Shown here one piece after another: positions 59,923 through 64,000 of a stretch of 64,000 nucleotides of DNA. The stretch is from Gillisia limnaea DSM 15749. Lineage in GTDB: Bacteria > Bacteroidota > Bacteroidia > Flavobacteriales > Flavobacteriaceae. Every line of letters starts with the position of its first letter. Within the stretch, counting starts at the first letter, position 1. The notes below the pieces were generated by a model, which was not told the DNA's origin, ran no database searches, and saw nothing but the letters and a program-made list of their open reading frames with translations. The DNA is taken from contig NZ_JH594606.1 of NCBI RefSeq assembly GCF_000243235.1, positions 3,493,709 through 3,557,708 on the forward strand. Reading direction: 5' to 3'. Both the position numbers and the translations under genes were made by a program.

Positions 59923-62178
59923 TTAAAAGAATGTTTGAACGCTCAAACTTATATTTCTTCCACGGTCTTGAATTCCATCCGGCTTCAGCCTCGATAAATG
60001 AGAAATATAGGTTTCATTCAGCAAGTTATTTCCGCTAATTCTCAGGTTTATCATAGTTTTATTTAGGTTGAAAGAACCTCCAATTCCTGCACTCAGCAAG
60101 CTATAACCGGGCGTACGCGTTTCAAATGCACTCACATTTTCTTGATCCAGAACACTTTTCACGGTTAAAAATCCATAATTGCTTTTAAACCAGGCGCCTT
60201 TGTCAAATTCAACCCGAAGCGTATTGGTAAAAGAAGTTGCTGGAATTAACGGAAGGTTCTCTCCATCCTCTCTTTCTCCCTTGACGATGGCAACACTGCT
60301 TTCCAGGTGAAGCCAGTCAATAGGGTGGGGGTGAAGGTGAAGCCCTGCTTCGCCGCCGTAAAGCTTTGCATCATTTTGAAGATATTCAAAAACCGGATCT
60401 CCTTCAATGAACCTATTGGCAGGATTAAGGAATATATAATCGTTTATATTATTGTAAAATACATTTGTAAAAATCTCGAAATGCTCATTGCTATATTCCA
60501 GTGCAAGATCCAGTTGAAGATTTTGTTCATTGTTTAGACCGGAATTTCCAAGTTCAAAACGATTGGTTCCTTCATGAGCTCCGTTTGAAGTTAATTCAGC
60601 AAGATTAGGAGCTCTAAATCCGGTTGCGACATTAACCCTGGCGATGAATCGAGAAAACAGGTTGTATTTAATTCCCAGGGAACCATTGTAACTGTTGAAG
60701 TTTCTGTCTATTGGAGCAAAATATTCCTCTTCCCCAAAAACTCCCATTTCCCGACTTTCGATAGATCTATTGTCAAATCGCACTCCTGCCTGAATATCCA
60801 ATTTTTCCAAATGATAATGCGTTACGGCTAAAAAACCTATATCGCTAACATTAGCATCGGGAATAAGGATTTCTTCCCCAAAATTCTTATTGGTTTGAAA
60901 CATCCCCTGTACTCCAAAAATTGTTTCAAAATTTCCCCATTTGGCAGAATTGTACTTTAGGTCGTAATTCAAAGTTTCAAGGTGCATTTCAAGTGCAGGA
61001 CCTTCCTCTTCTTCCTGTTCTTCTTCTCCTTGCTCTTCTTCATTTTCCTCATGATGATCTTCAAATTCTTTTCTGTTATTAAAAAGATATCCAACTTTTA
61101 TATCCAGACTGGAATTAGTAAAGAATAATTTGTTATCGAAGCTTAGAATATGATTATCAATTTGCTGATATGGTAATAATTCTTTTTTTGATGCGGACTG
61201 CTCACCAATCTCTTCCGGAATCCCAATGGTAGAATTATTATAATTGTACCTCAAATCACCACGATATTTCTCATCCTGATATCCAATTCCGGTTTTGAAA
61301 TCTTTTTCATCAAATCTTGAATTTGTGACTCTCATTCCATTCCCGGTTTCATAATCGCTATGCGTTGCGTAATTTCCTCGAACCAGAAATTTTAGACGTT
61401 CTCCGGAGGTTTTAAATCCTGCATTAGTTTCGGTTCCAAGGGAATTAGAGTGATAAGTGACCTTTGCATCCAAATCTGTACTAGCCGGGACAGCGTATTT
61501 TTCAGGATTTAAATAAAGAACTCCCCCTAAAGCATCGCTCCCATAGAGGAGGGATGCAGGACCTTTTATTACTTCAACGCTTTCTACTCCGCTGGAACTA
61601 AGGCCAAGTCCATGTTCATCTCCATATTGTTGATTTTCTAGGCGTACCCCCTGCGCATATATCAAAACCCTGTTCGAGCTTAACCCTCGTATCACAGGCT
61701 TTCCTATTCCTGCCCCGGTTGTTACTGTTTCTACCCCAGGCAAAAGTGCTATTCCTTCTGCAAGGCTTACAGCCCCGGATTTATTAAGATTATCTATTGT
61801 TTCTCGTTCAACTCTTACAACATTCTCACTTTGTAATTTGTGAAATGGTGTTGAAACGATCACAGCTTCCATTTCTATAGCCGAAGGCTGAAGCTGGATA
61901 ATTACTTCTTCATTGGATGGCAAACTAACCTTAACGGTACGTGTGGAATAACCAATGGAAGAAATTACAAGGTTGTAATCCCCTTTGGAGATATTATCAA
62001 TTTGAAATATTCCTTCAAAATTTGTGAGTGCGCCCTTTTCTAATTTTGAGATATAAATGGTTGCCGACATAACAGGGTCGTTAGTTTCGGCGTCAATGAC
62101 TTTTCCTTTTACAGAATTTTGTGCAAATGTGGTTGAAGTTACTGCTAAGGCGAGCAATAGATAAATTAATTTATACAT
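59923..62178 (-). CDS. TonB-dependent receptor with carboxypeptidase-like domain and acidic/His loop
   Basis: A 751-residue outer-membrane receptor. After the signal peptide (1-19) comes a CarboxypepD_reg-like domain (about 22-100, VKGKVIDAETNDPVMSATIY), a plug (about 115-225, EGIALLPGVETVTTGAGIGKPVIRGLSSNRVLIY), and a barrel ending NISLSVQTFF. A surface-loop region near 370-400 holds EDHHEENEEEQ followed by further Glu-rich residues, a feature of metal receptors (Zn/Cu/Ni) rather than siderophore receptors. The small Cys/His protein directly upstream supports a metal role; ligand unproven. Confidence 0.92.
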   Translation of the reverse strand: MYKLIYLLLALAVTSTTFAQNSVKGKVIDAETNDPVMSATIYISKLEKGALTNFEGIFQIDNISKGDYNLVISSIGYSTRTVKVSLPSNEEVIIQLQPSAIEMEAVIVSTPFHKLQSENVVRVERETIDNLNKSGAVSLAEGIALLPGVETVTTGAGIGKPVIRGLSSNRVLIYAQGVRLENQQYGDEHGLGLSSSGVESVEVIKGPASLLYGSDALGGVLYLNPEKYAVPASTDLDAKVTYHSNSLGTETNAGFKTSGERLKFLVRGNYATHSDYETGNGMRVTNSRFDEKDFKTGIGYQDEKYRGDLRYNYNNSTIGIPEEIGEQSASKKELLPYQQIDNHILSFDNKLFFTNSSLDIKVGYLFNNRKEFEDHHEENEEEQGEEEQEEEEGPALEMHLETLNYDLKYNSAKWGNFETIFGVQGMFQTNKNFGEEILIPDANVSDIGFLAVTHYHLEKLDIQAGVRFDNRSIESREMGVFGEEEYFAPIDRNFNSYNGSLGIKYNLFSRFIARVNVATGFRAPNLAELTSNGAHEGTNRFELGNSGLNNEQNLQLDLALEYSNEHFEIFTNVFYNNINDYIFLNPANRFIEGDPVFEYLQNDAKLYGGEAGLHLHPHPIDWLHLESSVAIVKGEREDGENLPLIPATSFTNTLRVEFDKGAWFKSNYGFLTVKSVLDQENVSAFETRTPGYSLLSAGIGGSFNLNKTMINLRISGNNLLNETYISHLSRLKPDGIQDRGRNISLSVQTFF

Positions 62179-62244
62179 TGTTTTTATTTAAGAAGTTAAT
62201 TACCACAGATCCTTCAGGATCTGAATCAGAAAAGAATATTCGAT

Positions 62245-62562
62245 CTATGCAGAAACCGGAGGGCCCCTTAGCTCAAATGATAATTTCTGGTAATTACTTA
62301 AAAACAGGTAAGAATTAAAAAACTTCTTGTTAATTACAAGAGGTTCGAGAAGATTAAAGTTTTGAATTTCGAAAGAAAGAAATGGCGTGGGGTGTAATTT
62401 ACAGAGTTCACAATCAATGGTTTTATTATGTAGGTGCGCATCCTGATAAGTATCGCACACTACTATTTTTTCGTGAGCATATATATGACTAATGCTTATA
62501 ACAGAAGGTAGCACCAAAGCCGCAGATATAAAGATCAATACATATTTCTGAACGAAATTCAC
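62245..62562 (-). CDS. small exported Cys/His-rich protein, DUF2946-like
   Basis: A 105-residue protein with one N-terminal hydrophobic segment (about 7-25, signal or anchor). Potential metal ligands are clustered after it: His26, His30, Cys36, His43, His45, Cys51, Cys54 and His57 (CDTYQDAHLHNKTIDCELCKLHP). The CxxC-x2-H pattern resembles the small DUF2946-type proteins encoded beside copper or zinc TonB receptors. The gene is upstream of the receptor on the same strand (66 bases), probably in one operon. Confidence 0.72.
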   Translation of the reverse strand: MNFVQKYVLIFISAALVLPSVISISHIYAHEKIVVCDTYQDAHLHNKTIDCELCKLHPTPFLSFEIQNFNLLEPLVINKKFFNSYLFLSNYQKLSFELRGPPVSA

Positions 62563-62567
62563 TTTTA

Positions 62568-62870
62568 TTAATTTAAGAATCTTGAAAAACCAAGTCTGGA
62601 TAACATTTTTTTTTCAAATTTCCAGAAAAAATCAAACTGCCCAAAGATCCACCCAAATAAAACTAATAAAATCTGATAGATTGGAAATATTAGAAGAATT
62701 CGAACCATCCAATATAAATACCAGGGAGAGGTTTCCCTGTAAATCCCGAAAAAATCACAAACAGGTCCCGCAAGTTTAGCAGCAGAAGACCCTGTAAGCG
62801 CAAAAACAATAAGAATAACGATTATCTGAAGGTTAGAATCGATACCCCAACGTTGCTTTAATTTATTCAT
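62568..62870 (-). CDS. DUF6787-type membrane protein
   Basis: A 100-residue protein with two helices (about 14-34 and 50-76): QIIVILIVFALTGSSAA, then WYLYWMVRILLIFPIYQILLVLFGWIFG, followed by FWKFEKKMLSRLG. The pattern matches a small Bacteroidota family of unknown function (DUF6787). Five bases separate it from the Cys/His-rich gene. It has no motif of a catalytic enzyme. Confidence 0.75.
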   Translation of the reverse strand: MNKLKQRWGIDSNLQIIVILIVFALTGSSAAKLAGPVCDFFGIYRETSPWYLYWMVRILLIFPIYQILLVLFGWIFGQFDFFWKFEKKMLSRLGFSRFLN

Positions 62871-62912
62871 GATGCAAATATACCATATAGGGATTTATAA
62901 ACAAACTAGTTA

Positions 62913-63338
62913 CTATATTCTTGTTGGAACCGAAAATCTTTGGTCGTATTCACGGGAAAGAAAAACAAAGTAATTATATAATAAATAATTAACCTCATAC
63001 CCATAATCTATATTGGGATCATAATTGATTGCCTGCACATATAAATTGTGATTAAATCGCTGTGGTTGATTTACACGGGAATTGTATTCTGAAACCAAAA
63101 ACTGGTTTTTGTTTTCAAGGTAGGATTGAGAGTAATACATTTTAGGCCTGGCAATGGAATTAATAAATAAATTAAATCCAGGCTCTATAATTATAATTTC
63201 GTATTCCAGGCTGTCATTGGCAATCCTCACGGTGTCATTGTGTATGCCTTCTCCTGTATTTTTTAAATCCCGATCCTTACTTGAGCCACAGCTATAAATA
63301 AATAATCCCAATATCAGGATGTAGATTAAATTTTTCAT
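62913..63338 (-). CDS. DUF6146-type lipoprotein
   Basis: A 141-residue lipoprotein with lipobox IYSCG (Cys17). Landmarks of the family are the EIIIIEPGFNLFINSIARPKMYYSQSYLENKN region, a short QFLVSEYNSRV stretch and YGYEVNYLLYNYFVFLSREYDQRF. No known function. It precedes the DUF6787 gene on minus (42-base gap). Confidence 0.75.
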   Translation of the reverse strand: MKNLIYILILGLFIYSCGSSKDRDLKNTGEGIHNDTVRIANDSLEYEIIIIEPGFNLFINSIARPKMYYSQSYLENKNQFLVSEYNSRVNQPQRFNHNLYVQAINYDPNIDYGYEVNYLLYNYFVFLSREYDQRFSVPTRI

Positions 63339-63473
63339 ATGTAGACATTTATTGTTTTTTAATGGTCATATGCAATTCGCATATCTTCATTACTGTTTGT
63401 ATCGCATTTCCGTTATGCTCATTTCATAGTTTTTAGTTAATTTATATTCACCAAAAATGTTTAATAATACCAT

Positions 63474-64000
63474 TTATTTTCCACCTAACATTCCACCTAG
63501 AATTCCGCCATTTCCTTTTTTCGATTTATTATTTCCTCCAAAAATCATCCCGTTTATATCATCGATCACGCTTCCATCCTTATTATTGTCTAAAAATGTT
63601 GAGATTAGGGAAGAATCAAATTTAACCGAAGACCCCATAACAGATTCAATTAAATTGTCCAGACCAGAGGTTTCTACCTTTTCTTCTTTTTTCTGACTCG
63701 CAAGTACACTCATCAATAATGGAGCCGCCATTTTTATAATATCTGAAATGGATGATTGCTCTATACCAAGTGTAGTTGCAACTGTTTTGTTGATGTTTTC
63801 CTGATTTGAACCAAGGACATGCTTAAGGATCTTTCCTCCTTCTGAAGTAATAGCTGATGGTTCCTTGTGGTTTAAATTATCCAAAAATTCCTTTCCATGT
63901 TTAGTATCATTCAATGCGGAATTCAATTCCCGGGCACCTTTTTCATCCTGAATGTTTTTTTTCATCGCTCCAAGTAAAATAGGGAGTGCCAGGCCTAGGG
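63474..64000 (-). CDS. DUF937 protein, 5' end outside the window
   Basis: The frame remains open and protein-like from the methionine at 63965 to the window edge (LGLALPILLGA precedes it), so the gene begins beyond position 64000. Visible part: LPILLGAMKKNIQDEKGARELNSALND, a second ISDIIKMAAPLLMSVLA repeat, and a Gly-rich C-terminus (GNGGILGGMLGGK). These are DUF937 features, a YidB-like helical family with unknown function. Confidence 0.8.
   Translation of the reverse strand, partial: LGLALPILLGAMKKNIQDEKGARELNSALNDTKHGKEFLDNLNHKEPSAITSEGGKILKHVLGSNQENINKTVATTLGIEQSSISDIIKMAAPLLMSVLASQKKEEKVETSGLDNLIESVMGSSVKFDSSLISTFLDNNKDGSVIDDINGMIFGGNNKSKKGNGGILGGMLGGK

Noticed and set aside
60980-61075. 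Low-complexity GAA/TTC-rich tract as a simple repeat
   Set aside because: It is in frame inside the TonB receptor and encodes the acidic/His loop, so it is treated as coding.
62208-62223. Small palindrome AGATCC-TTCA-GGATCT near the TonB receptor start
   Set aside because: Only six pairs in a leader without other signals; too short to call an operator.
1-64000. CRISPR arrays, IS elements, prophage, toxin-antitoxin or restriction systems
   Set aside because: No repeated spacers, transposase or integrase motifs, or system-specific proteins were seen on either strand.

Overview
The window looks like a chromosomal segment of a low-GC member of the Flavobacteriaceae (Bacteroidota), probably a marine Gramella-like genus. 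The family call rests on many Bacteroidota-restricted families (DUF4252, DUF4290, DUF4199, DUF5916, alternative GlmU, BatA), on the Bacteroidota promoter pattern TTTG-N19-TAnnTTTG at several genes, on the lack of Shine-Dalgarno sequences, and on a CarB without its allosteric domain. The genus is a guess. There is no rRNA, CRISPR array, prophage or insertion sequence. Most genes are core functions in short, tightly packed operons.

Layout. 1-6.2 kb (minus strand): ECF sigma factor, a small intergenic transcription unit that may be an sRNA, ABC exporter, phosphohexomutase, GT2 glycosyltransferase, DUF4199 protein. 6.2-17.6 kb: L31 type B, alternative GlmU, MtaB, a GNAT-like protein, alpha/beta hydrolase, lytic transglycosylase, a CxxS thioredoxin-fold protein, a TPR protein, L34, CarB, a lipoprotein and DUF423. 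17.6-22 kb (minus): SBF-like transporter, thioesterase, small membrane protein, serine hydrolase, RmuC. 22-27.4 kb: a vitamin B12 uptake locus, with a cobalamin riboswitch and BtuB-like receptor on plus and BtuF-BtuC-BtuD on minus. 27.4-30.7 kb: two paralogous S41 lipoprotein proteases, with a decayed piece of the receptor gene between them. 30.8-32.9 kb: sigma factor, a membrane protein and two DUF4252 proteins in one operon. 33-42 kb: PurB, sirtuin, tRNA-Met, START-like protein, class IV aminotransferase, AlgH, HU, Fmt, RecQ, NadR-like ATPase, DUF493. 42-49.5 kb: DUF4290-MurA, a 484-residue protein of unknown function, a metallo-beta-lactamase-fold protein, an esterase, DUF4870 and a dihydroorotase homologue without metal ligands. 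49.5-58.2 kb (minus): BatA/vWA protein, two soluble GAF histidine kinases, TIGR02757, LolD-like ATPase, DUF5916. 58.3-64 kb: MsrA-FolE, a small membrane protein, a TonB receptor with an acidic/His loop next to a small Cys/His protein, and DUF6787, DUF6146 and DUF937 proteins, the last cut by the window edge.

I see no complete new defence or mobile system. The observations most worth checking are: the btuD-like gene whose coupled start reads TAATC instead of TAATG; the receptor-gene fossil that points to a tandem duplication of a receptor-protease unit; the candidate sRNA at 740-905; the promoter nested in a terminator at 36.24 kb; the dihydroorotase homologue with a destroyed metal site; MurA with Asp in place of the catalytic Cys; and an unlisted 57-codon ORF at 42.1 kb.
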